64,000 nucleotides of DNA from Pontibaca salina. Lineage in GTDB: Bacteria > Pseudomonadota > Alphaproteobacteria > Rhodobacterales > Rhodobacteraceae. The position numbers and the translations under genes were made by a program. Position 1 is the first letter of the stretch, and every line of letters begins with the position of its first letter. The DNA lies in assembly GCF_016307205.1 (NCBI RefSeq), contig NZ_JAEIJD010000003.1:239836-303835 (forward strand), in the 5' to 3' direction. This document shows positions 1 to 8,855 of the stretch, in pieces. A model generated the notes under the pieces. The model saw only the letters and a list, made by a program, of their open reading frames with translations, did no database searches and was not told the origin of the DNA.

Positions 1-214
1 GGTCGGTCACGTCTGCCGCAATGGCAACCCCATTGGCCGACGTAAAAATAAGTCCGCGCGCGTCATCAAGATCGATCTGCTCAGCAATCGGTACGATTCG
101 CAGCAACGGAGAATGGCAGACGGTCAGTCGCTCGCGCAGTACGGCGGGCAGGTCCGCCACAAAACGTTCGCCAGAGACGCGGGGGCGGGTCATCAGCAGG
201 GTGGTTTCCACCAT
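1..214 (-). CDS. hemD: uroporphyrinogen-III synthase, N-terminal part (gene runs off the window)
   Basis: The first 71 codons read in from the window edge on the minus strand. They begin [12 protein letters not shown] and contain [11 protein letters not shown], the typical HemD N-terminal pattern (a TRPR start followed by an 'I(F)TSxNGV' strand). HemD cyclises hydroxymethylbilane to uroporphyrinogen III in tetrapyrrole synthesis. The start at 214 is preferred because HemD proteins usually carry a few residues before TRPR; an internal ATG at 193 is the alternative. The gene is divergent from tsaD with about 80 bp between them. The catalytic and C-terminal parts lie outside the window, so the call rests on the N-terminus only. 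Confidence 0.75.
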   Translation of the reverse strand, partial: MVETTLLMTRPRVSGERFVADLPAVLRERLTVCHSPLLRIVPIAEQIDLDDARGLIFTSANGVAIAADVTD

Positions 215-293
215 CGCGGTAGGCTCTCTCGGGATTGTTTGCAGGCTGTCCGAGTGTTACCTGCCAAGAAGCGGGGTTGCAACGGGCAGGCAC

Positions 294-1388
294 ATGGTGC
301 GGACAGTAACGGTTTTAGGGTTGGAGAGCAGCTGCGACGATACCGCCGCCGCCGTGGTGCGGCAGGGACGGGACGGGGCGCAAATTTTGTCCTCGATTGT
401 GCATAGTCAGGATGATCTGCACAGCGCTTATGGGGGTGTCGTACCGGAACTGGCAGCGCGGGCCCATGCCGAGAAACTGGATATCTGCGTGATACAGGCA
501 CTGCATGATGCGGGCCTGACGCTGGCCGATCTGGATGCGGTTGCCGTCACTGCCGGGCCGGGGCTGATCGGCGGCGTGGTGGCTGGCGTCATGTGCGCCA
601 AAGGCATCTGTGCCGCGACCGGTCTGCCATTGATCGCGGTCAACCATCTGGCCGGCCACGCGCTGACGCCGCGTTTGACCGATAACGTCGACTTTCCCTA
701 TTTGGTGCTGCTGGTCTCGGGCGGGCATTGCCAGTTCCTGATCGCCCACGGCACCGAGAGTTTCACGCGACTGGGCGGCACCATCGACGACGCGCCGGGC
801 GAGGCCTTTGACAAGGTCGCCCGTCTTCTAGGTCTGGCGCAACCGGGTGGCCCTGCGGTCGAAGCCGAGGCGCGCAAGGGCGATGCGGCCCATTTCGCCC
901 TCCCCCGCCCACTGTTGGATCGGGCCGGATGCGATCTGTCGTTTTCCGGATTGAAAACCGCCGTGCTGCGCCAACGCGACATCATCGCCCTCGATAAGGG
1001 AGGGCTAACCCGGCAAGACCGCGCCGATCTCTGCGCCGGATTCCAGCAGGCCGTGACCGATGTGCTGGCCGAGAAAAGCCGCCGCGCACTGGCGCTATAC
1101 CTGACGCAAGACCCCGCCGCGCCAGTGATGGCCGTGGCCGGCGGCGTCGCTGCCAATGGCACGATCCGGGCCGCATTGGAGGCGGTTTGCGCGCAAAGCA
1201 AAGTTGCCTTCGTCGCGCCCCCGCTGGCCTTATGTACCGATAACGCCGCAATGATCGCCTATACCGGGATCGAGCGGTTCCGCCTCGGCGCGCGCGATGG
1301 CATGGATCTCGCCGCCCGCCCGCGCTGGCCGTTGGATCAAAGCAGCCCGGCGATGCTGGGCAGCGGCAAGAAGGGGGCAAAAGCATGA
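294..1388 (+). CDS. tsaD: tRNA N6-adenosine threonylcarbamoyltransferase
   Basis: TsaD transfers the threonylcarbamoyl group onto A37 of ANN-decoding tRNAs (t6A), acting in the cytoplasm with TsaB and TsaE. The 364-residue product starts [18 protein letters not shown], the family's N-terminal ATPase-fold signature, and carries the metal-binding HLAGH at 118-122, GPGLIGG near 88-94 and a C-terminal [11 protein letters not shown]. The frame stays open 91 codons further upstream, but family length and the ESSCDDT position fix the start at 294. It overlaps gpsA by four bases (ATGA), so the two are co-translated. Its partner tsaE is in this window at 10.4 kb. Confidence 0.96.
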   Translation: MVRTVTVLGLESSCDDTAAAVVRQGRDGAQILSSIVHSQDDLHSAYGGVVPELAARAHAEKLDICVIQALHDAGLTLADLDAVAVTAGPGLIGGVVAGVMCAKGICAATGLPLIAVNHLAGHALTPRLTDNVDFPYLVLLVSGGHCQFLIAHGTESFTRLGGTIDDAPGEAFDKVARLLGLAQPGGPAVEAEARKGDAAHFALPRPLLDRAGCDLSFSGLKTAVLRQRDIIALDKGGLTRQDRADLCAGFQQAVTDVLAEKSRRALALYLTQDPAAPVMAVAGGVAANGTIRAALEAVCAQSKVAFVAPPLALCTDNAAMIAYTGIERFRLGARDGMDLAARPRWPLDQSSPAMLGSGKKGAKA

Positions 1389-2347
1389 GCATTGCCGTCA
1401 TCGGCGCTGGAGCATTCGGCACGGCACTGGCGATCTCGCTGACCGCGAACGGGCCGGTTTGCCTGTGGACGCGCGACCAAGACCACGCGCAAGAAATGCA
1501 GGACACAGGCCAAAACACGCGCCGCCTGCCCGGTGTCGCGCTGCCTTCTGGGCTGACCGCAACCGCCGAGTTTGATCAGGCCGCGCAACATGAAACCGTG
1601 CTGCTGGCCGTGCCCATGCAGCAATTGCGCCGCGTGCTGAGCGAACACGCCAGTGCATTACGCCACGCCACGCTGGTTGCCTGCTGCAAGGGAATCGAAC
1701 TGGAAACTGGCATTGGGCCTTGCGCCGTGATCGGGCAGGTGCTGCCCGAAACGCCCTGTGCGCTGCTGACCGGTCCCAGTTTCGCGCATGATATCGCGCG
1801 GGGCTTGCCCACCGCGCTGACTCTGGCCACCGAAAATGCCCAACGTGGTGTCCGGCTTCAACAATTGCTCAGCACAGCCAATATCAGGCTCTACCGCACC
1901 ACAGATGTGATTGGCGCCGAACTTGGCGGGGCATTGAAAAACGTGATCGCCATTGCCTGCGGTACAGTGATCGGCGCGGGGATGGGCGCCAGCGCGCGCG
2001 CCGCACTGATGACGCGGGGCTATGCCGAGATGCAGCGCATGGCGCTGGCCCTTGGCGCGCGGGCCGAGACGCTGGCGGGGCTGTCAGGTTTTGGTGATCT
2101 GGCGCTGACCTGCACATCGGATCAGTCTCGCAACTATCAGCTTGGGCTGGCCATCGGCCGGGGCGAAGGTTTTGACCCCTCCATCACGGTCGAGGGCGCA
2201 GCCACCGCACGAGCGGTTGCCGCCAAGGCTGAACAGATGGGGCTAGATATGCCGATCACCGAAATCGTGGTCGGCCTTTTGGACAGCGCCCTGACCCCTG
2301 AAAGCGCGATGTCACGCCTGCTGGCGCGCCCCCTGAAAGAGGAATGA
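1385..2347 (+). CDS. gpsA: glycerol-3-phosphate dehydrogenase [NAD(P)+]
   Basis: GpsA reduces dihydroxyacetone phosphate to sn-glycerol 3-phosphate, the backbone for phospholipids. The 320-residue protein has the Rossmann motif [10 protein letters not shown] at 7-16, [15 protein letters not shown] in the middle, the catalytic-lysine segment [10 protein letters not shown] near 189-198, and [12 protein letters not shown] followed by SRNYQLG, all hallmarks of the family. Its ATG overlaps the tsaD stop. It is the last clear gene of this transcription unit; the next 163 bp hold no recognisable gene. Confidence 0.96.
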   Translation: MSIAVIGAGAFGTALAISLTANGPVCLWTRDQDHAQEMQDTGQNTRRLPGVALPSGLTATAEFDQAAQHETVLLAVPMQQLRRVLSEHASALRHATLVACCKGIELETGIGPCAVIGQVLPETPCALLTGPSFAHDIARGLPTALTLATENAQRGVRLQQLLSTANIRLYRTTDVIGAELGGALKNVIAIACGTVIGAGMGASARAALMTRGYAEMQRMALALGARAETLAGLSGFGDLALTCTSDQSRNYQLGLAIGRGEGFDPSITVEGAATARAVAAKAEQMGLDMPITEIVVGLLDSALTPESAMSRLLARPLKEE

Positions 2348-2510
2348 CGCGACAACTTACCGGCGGTTCAAAACCAGATTCACGGACCCGTGTTCTGAGC
2401 CAGCCAAAGGTCAAGGACGCGACCGCCTTGAGTCGCAGATACCATTGAAGTCTGTACGAAAATGAACGTGTGGCTTGACTGAAGGATGATACGGAAAAGA
2501 AGATTGGAAT

Positions 2511-3197
2511 ATGACAATGACGGGTAAAAACACCGGGGCAGATTTAAAATCGGGCAGCTATTTCTTTCTCTTGGCTGCGCTCATGCTCATACTCGCCACC
2601 ATCGGCATCTTGCATTTCTTCAGTGCGGAAGACCAAAAACATCTACTTGCCGAAGGAGGTTTTTTCGAGAATTTGACCGTTTTGGGCTATGGGGTCTGCC
2701 TTTTGCTTATTTGGTCCTGCTGGCCTTGGCAGAAGGTACGCGAGCGCTGGTACTTCTCGGCATTGATAATTCTTTTTGCGTTACGCGAACTCGATTATGA
2801 CAAGTCTCACTTCACTTTAGGGCTTTTGAAGGCCCGTCAATATACCGGAGACATGGTGGGGTTTCCCGAGAAAATCATCTCAATCATGCTTCTGGTTTTG
2901 TTGGTGGCCTTACTGATTTCCATTCTGGTCAACGAAACCCGTGCTTTCATATCCGGTTTGATCGCAGCCAAGCCAAGCGAACTGGCCGTACTAAGCAGCC
3001 TGGTGCTTATTGTCGTTACCAAGTCGGTCGACGGACTTGGCAGAAAATTGGCTGACTTTAATATCACAATTTCCAAATCCGTAGAACAGACTGCCACTGT
3101 TGTTGAAGAGATCGGCGAACTGGGCATACCGATCATGTTCGCTGTGGCGATCATACTGAGTGCGGACTTTTATTTCAGGAAACGCTCGGTCTTGTGA
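2511..3197 (+). CDS. conserved integral membrane protein of unknown function
   Basis: A 228-residue hydrophobic protein with about six predicted membrane segments (near 18-40, 55-72, 80-92, 120-142, 155-172 and 200-220). Conserved-looking polar patches sit between them: FFENLTVLGYG, ALRELDYDKSHFT and VEEIGELGIP. I recognise the general pattern from unnamed conserved proteobacterial membrane proteins but know no function. Codon use is noticeably more AT-rich than in gpsA before it and ahcY after it, which suggests later acquisition. The start is either 2511 or the ATG two codons later (2517). It stands alone between gpsA and a convergent DUF2853 gene. Confidence 0.75.
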   Translation: MTMTGKNTGADLKSGSYFFLLAALMLILATIGILHFFSAEDQKHLLAEGGFFENLTVLGYGVCLLLIWSCWPWQKVRERWYFSALIILFALRELDYDKSHFTLGLLKARQYTGDMVGFPEKIISIMLLVLLVALLISILVNETRAFISGLIAAKPSELAVLSSLVLIVVTKSVDGLGRKLADFNITISKSVEQTATVVEEIGELGIPIMFAVAIILSADFYFRKRSVL

Positions 3198-3299
3198 CAG
3201 GGGTTCAGGGGTCACATGCTACCGGAACCATGATGCGAAAGCTCAAATGCGAGGCGGCCGCCAGAGTCGGCGGGCGCTGCAATCGCGAGGCCAGACCAG

Positions 3300-3641
3300 T
3301 TAGCCGTAGACCGACTCTTTGCCGAAATGTTTGGTCAGCATGTAATAGACAACCGCGCGGTATTTGTTGCGCTCGGACCGGCCATAGGTGTCGATTGCCG
3401 TGTCAATGGCTGACATCAATTCGGGACCGTCCGGCAAGCCCAGTTTCTTGATCAAAAAATTGTTCTTCACGGTTTCAAGCTCACTTTCCTGCGAGCCTGC
3501 GACTGTTGCCGCGTCGTCGTTATAAATTGCCGGGCCGCAGCCGATGGTGACCTTGGTCAAAAGGTCCATGTCCGGCGTCATCCCGCATTTGTTTCGCAGA
3601 TCGTCCGCATATCGTGCAATCAAATCGTCGCGCTTACCCAA
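3300..3641 (-). CDS. DUF2853 family protein
   Basis: A 113-residue soluble protein. It matches the DUF2853 pattern as I know it: an N-terminal DDLIARYADDLR helix, GCGPAIYNDDAATVAGS, SELETVKNNFLIKKLGLPDG, and a C-terminal NKYRAVVYYMLTKHFGKESVYG. The family is a small all-helical fold found in Bacteroidetes and alphaproteobacteria with no assigned biochemical role. The gene is convergent with the membrane protein at 2511-3197 and lies about 160 bp downstream of ahcY on the same strand, so read-through from ahcY is possible. Confidence 0.8.
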   Translation of the reverse strand: MGKRDDLIARYADDLRNKCGMTPDMDLLTKVTIGCGPAIYNDDAATVAGSQESELETVKNNFLIKKLGLPDGPELMSAIDTAIDTYGRSERNKYRAVVYYMLTKHFGKESVYG

Positions 3642-3800
3642 AACACTTCTCCCGCTACCAATACGCGCATGCGTGTGCTGTCTGAACCAACGACACCATG
3701 CCGCACAAAGTCTAGCGGACCCTGACGATCACACAATCTTTATTTCTGGTGGCTTTGTTCCGTGGCGGCCACTCCGTTCACAGAGCGACCGCCATCCAAA

Positions 3801-5192
3801 TCAGTATCGGTAATGTTCGGGCTTGAAAGGTCCATCCGGGCTGACGCCGATATAAGCGGCCTGATCGTCGCTCAGTTGGCTAAGTTTTACGCCGACCTTG
3901 GCAAGGTGCAAACGCGCCACCTTTTCGTCCAGATGTTTGGGCAGAACATAAACCTTGTTCTCATACTGATCGCCCCGGGTCCAAAGTTCGATCTGCGCGA
4001 GGGTCTGGTTGGTAAAGCTGGCCGACATCACAAAGCTGGGATGACCGGTGGCGTTGCCAAGGTTCAGCAGACGCCCCTCAGAGAGCAGGATGATCCGATT
4101 GCCCGAGGGCATCTCGATCATGTCCACCTGTTCCTTGATATTGGTCCATTTGTGGTTTTTCAGCGCCGCGACCTGAATTTCATTGTCGAAATGGCCGATA
4201 TTGCCGACGATGGCCATATCCTTCATCTCGCGCATATGTTCGATGCGGATCACGTCCTTGTTGCCGGTGGTGGTGATGAAGATATCGGCGGTCTTCACCG
4301 CATCTTCCAGCGTCGTCACCTCGTAACCATCCATTGCCGCCTGGAGCGCGCAGATCGGGTCGATCTCGGTCACTTTCACCCGTGCTCCCGCACCGCTGAG
4401 GCTGGCGGCGCTGCCCTTGCCAACGTCGCCATAGCCGCAGACGACCGCGACCTTGCCCGCCATCATCGTATCGGTAGCCCGGCGAATGCCATCAACCAGC
4501 GATTCCTTGCAGCCGTATTTGTTGTCGAATTTCGACTTGGTGACGCTGTCATTGACGTTAATCGCCGGGAACGGCAGGTGGCCGCTTTCCATCATCTGGT
4601 ACAGGCGATGCACACCGGTGGTGGTTTCCTCGGACACGCCTTGCAACATGTCGCGCTGTTTCACGAACCAGCCGGGCGTCTCTGCCATCCGCTTGCGAAT
4701 CTGGGCGAAAAGCGCCTCTTCCTCTTCGCTGGTAGGGGTGGCGATCAATTCTTCCTCGCCCTCTTCGACCCGCGCGCCCATCAGAATATAAAGCGTCGCG
4801 TCGCCGCCATCGTCCAGGATCAGGTTCGCACCCCCTTCAAACTGAAAGATCCGGTCGGCATAATCCCAGTATTCTTCCAGCGTTTCACCCTTGAACGCAA
4901 AGACCGGCACACCGGTGGCAGCAATAGCCGCCGCAGCGTGGTCCTGAGTGGAAAAAATATTGCACGAGGCCCAGCGGACATCGGCCCCGAGCGCGGTCAA
5001 GGTCTCGATCAAGGCCGCCGTCTGAATCGTCATGTGCAGGCTGCCGGCGATCCGTGCGCCCTTGAGCGGTTTGCTTTCGCCATACTCCTCGCGCAGGGCC
5101 ATCAGGCCAGGCATCTCGGTTTCAGCGATATCCAATTCCTTGCGACCATACTCGGCCAGTGAAATATCCCTGATAATATAGTCCTGTGCCAT
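3801..5192 (-). CDS. ahcY: adenosylhomocysteinase (S-adenosyl-L-homocysteine hydrolase)
   Basis: AhcY splits S-adenosylhomocysteine, the by-product of methyl transfer, into adenosine and homocysteine using bound NAD. The 463-residue protein starts [19 protein letters not shown] and has [16 protein letters not shown], the NAD-binding [10 protein letters not shown] with the following [12 protein letters not shown], and the C-terminal KPEHYRY that closes the cofactor site in this family. Length and termini are those of a full bacterial enzyme. The start has an AGGGAG ribosome site. A possible leader helix that ends right at the start codon is described separately. Confidence 0.97.
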   Translation of the reverse strand: MAQDYIIRDISLAEYGRKELDIAETEMPGLMALREEYGESKPLKGARIAGSLHMTIQTAALIETLTALGADVRWASCNIFSTQDHAAAAIAATGVPVFAFKGETLEEYWDYADRIFQFEGGANLILDDGGDATLYILMGARVEEGEEELIATPTSEEEEALFAQIRKRMAETPGWFVKQRDMLQGVSEETTTGVHRLYQMMESGHLPFPAINVNDSVTKSKFDNKYGCKESLVDGIRRATDTMMAGKVAVVCGYGDVGKGSAASLSGAGARVKVTEIDPICALQAAMDGYEVTTLEDAVKTADIFITTTGNKDVIRIEHMREMKDMAIVGNIGHFDNEIQVAALKNHKWTNIKEQVDMIEMPSGNRIILLSEGRLLNLGNATGHPSFVMSASFTNQTLAQIELWTRGDQYENKVYVLPKHLDEKVARLHLAKVGVKLSQLSDDQAAYIGVSPDGPFKPEHYRY

Positions 5193-5251
5193 TCGAGGCT
5201 CCCTAACGTTGCGATCGCGAATCGGTTACCATCTTGCGCAGTCCGCCTCAA
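5193..5251 (-). promoter_or_regulatory. inverted repeat in the ahcY leader (possible translational control)
   Basis: In the ahcY transcript, UUGAGGC (from 5251-5245) can pair with GCCUCGA (5199-5193), a seven-pair helix with one G-U. The 3' arm lies directly between the ribosome site and the start codon. The 45-nt interior could fold further. This geometry is compatible with a leader that hides the start region. I do not see a clear match to the SAH or SAM/SAH riboswitch consensus, so a metabolite sensor is only a guess. Confidence 0.3.
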
Positions 5252-5428
5252 TGGCGCGTGTCGCCTGGGTGCCGGGTCTTTTTGAAGCAGTCGCCGCGCC
5301 GCATGCGCGCGCTGCGATCAACTCCCCGACCAATCAAAGCTGGGCCGTGTGATCTTCCGGCACCGATCTGGACAATCCTTCGCCGGTGCATATTCTGCGC
5401 GAGATCTTGACCTGATGCGGAGCCTGTG

Positions 5429-6022
5429 ATGCCCAGAATCCGACGCGCCTGGCAGCGCATGCTTTCTGGCCGCCGGCTGGATCTGCTGGACCCCACACCG
5501 GTGGATATCGAAATCGAAGACATCGCCCACGGGCTGGCCTTCGTCGCACGCTGGAACGGCCAGACACGGGGCGATTACGCCTACTCCGTCGCGGAACATT
5601 CGCTGTTGGTCGAAACCTTGTTCGGACGGCTCGCGCCGGATGCCCCGGTGAAATGGCGGTTGGCCGCGCTGCTGCACGACGCTCCGGAATATGTGATCGG
5701 TGATCTGATTTCCCCGGTAAAGGACGCGGTCGGACCCGGATATAGCGATCTGGATGACCGTCTTTCGGCGGCGATCCATATGCGCTTTGGCCTGCCCGCG
5801 ATCCTGCCCGCCACAGTTAAACGCCAGATCAAGCGCGCCGACCGTGTCAGCGCCTGGATGGAGGCGACCCGCATCGCAGGGTTTACCCAAGCCGAAGCCG
5901 ATAAGCTGTTTGGCAAACCCAAGGCCGAAATGATCCAAGGGCTGGATATCCAGTTGCGTGCGCCCAAATTGGCGCGCGATGCTTATACACAGCGCCACGA
6001 GGAATTGCTGGCGCAATTGTGA
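5429..6022 (+). CDS. HD-domain phosphohydrolase (YfbR/HDDC2-like)
   Basis: A 197-residue HD-superfamily metal-dependent phosphohydrolase. The histidine and HD signature reads YSVAEHSLLVE then ALLHDAPEYVIGDLISPVK, with a later IKRADRVSAWMEATR carrying the distal aspartate. Similar proteins hydrolyse nucleotide monophosphates, but the substrate here is not known. The ATG at 5429 follows GCGGAG at good spacing; a GTG one codon earlier is the alternative. It is divergent from ahcY and convergent with regA, separated by six bases. Confidence 0.85.
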   Translation: MPRIRRAWQRMLSGRRLDLLDPTPVDIEIEDIAHGLAFVARWNGQTRGDYAYSVAEHSLLVETLFGRLAPDAPVKWRLAALLHDAPEYVIGDLISPVKDAVGPGYSDLDDRLSAAIHMRFGLPAILPATVKRQIKRADRVSAWMEATRIAGFTQAEADKLFGKPKAEMIQGLDIQLRAPKLARDAYTQRHEELLAQL

Positions 6023-6028
6023 GCGCGC

Positions 6029-6583
6029 CTAGCGCGGGCTGCGCTTGGCCAAGATGCGCTGCAATGTACGGCGGTGCATGCCCAGACGTCGCGCGGTTTC
6101 GCTGACATTGCGATCACAAAGCTCGTAAACCCGCTGGATATGTTCCCAACGCACGCGATCCGCGCTCATCGGATTTTCCGGCGGCGGGGGCATTTCATCG
6201 GGCGTCGCCAGCAAGGCATTGGTGATATCCGTGGCATCGGCGGGTTTGGACAGGTAATCTGTCGCCCCGATCTTGACCGCCGCGACAGCGGTGGCAATCG
6301 CGCCATAGCCGGTCAGCACAACAATCCGGCTATCGGGGCGGCGGTCACGCAGCACCTCGACCACATCTAGCCCATTCCCGTCATCAAGCCGCAGATCGAT
6401 CACCGCATAGGCCGGCGGGCGGGCCGTGGCGATTGCCTTGCCTCCAGCAACGGATTGGGCTGTTTCCACCTCAAAGCCGCGCTTTTCCATGGCCTTGGCC
6501 AATCGGCGCACGAAAACTTCGTCATCATCCACCAACAGAAGCGATTTGTCCGGTCCGATCTCTGGCTTTGACGCGTCGGCCAT
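6029..6583 (-). CDS. regA: RegA/PrrA/ActR global redox response regulator
   Basis: DNA-binding response regulator of the RegB/RegA system, which adjusts photosynthesis, respiration, and carbon, nitrogen and hydrogen metabolism to redox state in Rhodobacter relatives. In the 184-residue form starting at 6583 the receiver aspartate is D63 (VIDLRLDDGNG), the same number as in R. capsulatus RegA. The acidic pocket is LLLVDDDE and the receiver lysine is in YLSKPAD. A proline-rich linker (PPPPENP) leads to a Fis-type helix-turn-helix, VSETARRLGMHRRTLQRILAKR. GAGGTG upstream supports the ATG at 6583 over a GTG at 6589. senC and regB follow immediately. Confidence 0.95.
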   Translation of the reverse strand: MADASKPEIGPDKSLLLVDDDEVFVRRLAKAMEKRGFEVETAQSVAGGKAIATARPPAYAVIDLRLDDGNGLDVVEVLRDRRPDSRIVVLTGYGAIATAVAAVKIGATDYLSKPADATDITNALLATPDEMPPPPENPMSADRVRWEHIQRVYELCDRNVSETARRLGMHRRTLQRILAKRSPR

Positions 6584-6650
6584 GCTCACCTCAGGTTATT
6601 AGGTAGGAATGGAAATATTAACAGGCAGCGGGAAAAGGTCAAACACGCTG

Positions 6651-7283
6651 TCACCAGCCTGCCGCCTCAAGATAACATCCGATCTTGTCTGCCATCTCTT
6701 CCGGGCCGGTATCGCGGCGAAAAAACTCGACAAAACCGGAATCCGGCAGGACCAGATAGGAAAAGGTCGAATGATCGACCAGATAGAAATCGTCCTCGGC
6801 CGGATGGGCGTTGTAATAGGTCTTATAGGCTTGGCTGGCCGCCTTGACCTGTTCGGGCGAACCGGTCAGCCCGACCATCCGCTGGTGCATATTGTCCGCA
6901 AAGTCACCGACCACCTTCGGCGTGTCGCGCTTGGGATCGATCGAGATGAAAACCGGCGTGACCATCTGGCCTCGCTCTTCCAGAATATCCACAGCGGCAG
7001 CGTTGCGGGCGACATCCAGCGGACAGACATCAGGGCAAAATGTATAGCCGAAATAGATGAGGGTGGGCTGGGTAATCACTTCCGTATCCGTCACGGTTTG
7101 ACCCTGAGCGTTAACCAATTCAAACGGCCCGCCAATCTGGGCCGCGCCACCGGCGATCTGCCCGCCGCGACACTGCGCGAACTTGTCGCCATCATCGCTT
7201 GCCATGGTCCGCCACCAGACTGCGCCCGCAACCGCGATGACAAGCACGACGATAGCGGCGACAATAGCATGAATCGGTTTCAT
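6651..7283 (-). CDS. senC: SCO1/SenC/PrrC family copper chaperone
   Basis: Membrane-anchored periplasmic thioredoxin-fold protein that delivers copper to cytochrome c oxidase and, in Rhodobacter, is tied to RegB signalling. The 210-residue product has one N-terminal membrane anchor (about 5-24), the copper-binding FCPDVCP (C83, C87) and the distal histidine in VDHSTFSYL (H171). The SIDPKRDTP segment is typical of the family. The gene lies upstream of regA on the same strand and is divergent from regB across 89 bp, the standard Rhodobacterales arrangement. Confidence 0.95.
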   Translation of the reverse strand: MKPIHAIVAAIVVLVIAVAGAVWWRTMASDDGDKFAQCRGGQIAGGAAQIGGPFELVNAQGQTVTDTEVITQPTLIYFGYTFCPDVCPLDVARNAAAVDILEERGQMVTPVFISIDPKRDTPKVVGDFADNMHQRMVGLTGSPEQVKAASQAYKTYYNAHPAEDDFYLVDHSTFSYLVLPDSGFVEFFRRDTGPEEMADKIGCYLEAAGW

Positions 7284-7372
7284 CTGGTCTCTCCGGGCTG
7301 GCAGAACGGTTGATCGTTCCGGCCCGCACTTCTATCAAACTGAGTAGCGGTTACAACTGAAATGGATTTTCC

Positions 7373-8761
7373 ATGATCGAGTCCGATGTCAGCCTGCTGG
7401 ACGGGCGTACACAGCGAAACTGGATTCGGCTGCGCACGCTGATCCTGTTGCGTTGGTTCGCCATTGTCGGTCAACTTGCCGCGATCAAAGTGGCCCATCA
7501 GGTCTATCAAATCCAGCTTGAACTAGGGCTTTGCTATATGGCGGTGGGCGTGTCGATGATCGGCAACCTGATCGCGATGTTTGTCTATCCGGAAAACAAG
7601 CGCCTATCTGAACCCGAAACCCTGATTACGGTGCTGTTCGACCTGCTGCAACTGGCGCTACTTCTGTATCTGACCGGGGGGCTGAACAATCCGTTCGCCA
7701 TGCTATTGCTGGGGCCGGTGACGGTGGCGGCCAGTGTGATGGGTCTGCGCTCGACCTTGATTATCGGCGCCAGCGCGATTACGCTGGTGACGCTTCTGGC
7801 TCAATTTCATCTGCCATTGCTGTTGCCGGATGGATCGGTATTGCAGATGCCGGACATATTCCTGTTTGGCAATGGCACCGCCATTATTATCGCCACGCTG
7901 TTCATGGGCGCTTATTCACGTCGTGTCAGTTCGGAAATGCAGTCAATGAACGATGCACTGGCGGCAACCCAACTGGCACTGGCGCGCGAGCAAAAGCTGA
8001 CCGATTTGGGGGGCGTGGTGGCCGCCGCCGCACATGAACTGGGCACCCCGCTGGCCACCATCAAACTGGCCAGTTCCGAGCTAATAGACGAACTGGCCGA
8101 CAATCCCGACCTGCGCGAAGACGCTACCCTGATCGGCGAACAGGCCGACCGCTGCCGCGATATTCTGCGCGATATGGGCCGTGCCGGAAAAGATGATCTA
8201 CACCTGCGTCAAGCCCCGCTCAGCGCGGTTCTGGCCGAGGCTGCAGAACCCCATATGAACCGCGGCAAGGCCGTGTATTTCGAAGAGGTCCCCGGTGACG
8301 ACGACCACCAGCCTATAATCATGCGTAAATCCGAACTGATCCACGGGTTCCGCAATCTGATCCAGAATGCCGTGGATTTCGCCGATGCTAATATCTGGAT
8401 CGAGACCCGCTGGAGCGACGACCAAATTGCAATACGTATCATGGATGACGGACACGGCTTTCCGCCCACGCTGATCGGGCGCATCGGTGATCCTTTCATG
8501 CGCCGACGCACGGCCCCGTCGGACCCATCCACACGCCCCGAATATGAGGGCATGGGGCTAGGGTTGTTCATCGCAAAGATCCTGCTGGAGCGCACCGGCG
8601 CCGAATTGACCTTTGCCAATGGATCAAACCCGTTTAACAACCCCGGCAAAGAATATACCCGGCGCGGCGCAGTCGTCGAAGTTATTTGGCCGCGTGACAA
8701 GATCGATGCACACCCCGACGGCATCGCCCCTGCTCACGGCAGGAACGAGCGGTTTTCCTAG
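7373..8761 (+). CDS. regB: RegB/PrrB redox-sensing histidine kinase
   Basis: Six-helix membrane sensor kinase that phosphorylates RegA. The 462-residue protein carries the ubiquinone-binding heptad GGLNNPF at 102-108, the phospho-acceptor H-box AAHELGTPLATIKLAS with H221, and a redox-active cysteine at C261 in ADRCRDILRDMGR. That cysteine corresponds by position to Cys265 of R. capsulatus RegB. The HATPase part shows NLIQNAVDFA, DDGHGFP and GMGLGLFIAK. All features needed for quinone and thiol redox sensing are therefore present. The intergenic region with senC probably holds both promoters. Confidence 0.96.
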   Translation: MIESDVSLLDGRTQRNWIRLRTLILLRWFAIVGQLAAIKVAHQVYQIQLELGLCYMAVGVSMIGNLIAMFVYPENKRLSEPETLITVLFDLLQLALLLYLTGGLNNPFAMLLLGPVTVAASVMGLRSTLIIGASAITLVTLLAQFHLPLLLPDGSVLQMPDIFLFGNGTAIIIATLFMGAYSRRVSSEMQSMNDALAATQLALAREQKLTDLGGVVAAAAHELGTPLATIKLASSELIDELADNPDLREDATLIGEQADRCRDILRDMGRAGKDDLHLRQAPLSAVLAEAAEPHMNRGKAVYFEEVPGDDDHQPIIMRKSELIHGFRNLIQNAVDFADANIWIETRWSDDQIAIRIMDDGHGFPPTLIGRIGDPFMRRRTAPSDPSTRPEYEGMGLGLFIAKILLERTGAELTFANGSNPFNNPGKEYTRRGAVVEVIWPRDKIDAHPDGIAPAHGRNERFS

Positions 8762-8785
8762 ATATCCGTTAGTCGCCGAGGGCGG

Positions 8786-8804
8786 TTAAACCCATTTTAA
8801 CCAT
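8786..8804 (+). promoter_or_regulatory. CtrA-type binding site upstream of the PAS gene
   Basis: TTAA-N7-TTAAC spans 8786-8801, and TTAACCAT, the classic alphaproteobacterial CtrA half-site, spans 8797-8804. The site lies in the 94-bp gap between regB and the PAS gene, about 50 bp upstream of the latter's ATG. CtrA is the master cell-cycle and motility regulator of alphaproteobacteria. The full motif is expected only about once by chance in a window of this size, and less often in GC-rich DNA. Its promoter position and extended half-site make it credible. Confidence 0.55.
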
Positions 8805-8855
8805 TACGCCTGCACAGTCCCCGATGAATTGCTACCTGTTTCGGGAACACTTGCG

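Noticed and set aside
3740..3800. Sequence GGCTTTGTTCCGTGGCGGCC resembling the end of an IS5-type element
   Set aside because: There is no transposase, no opposite inverted repeat and no target duplication in reach. The likeness rests on memory of IS ends and is too short to call.
3762..5162. A 466-codon open frame on the plus strand, antisense to ahcY
   Set aside because: It covers ahcY almost exactly in a mirrored frame, encodes no known family, and is a usual by-product of high GC codon use. AhcY on the minus strand is unambiguous.
5193..5428. SAH or SAM/SAH riboswitch upstream of ahcY
   Set aside because: The conserved core of either class could not be aligned convincingly. Only a simple inverted repeat is reported.
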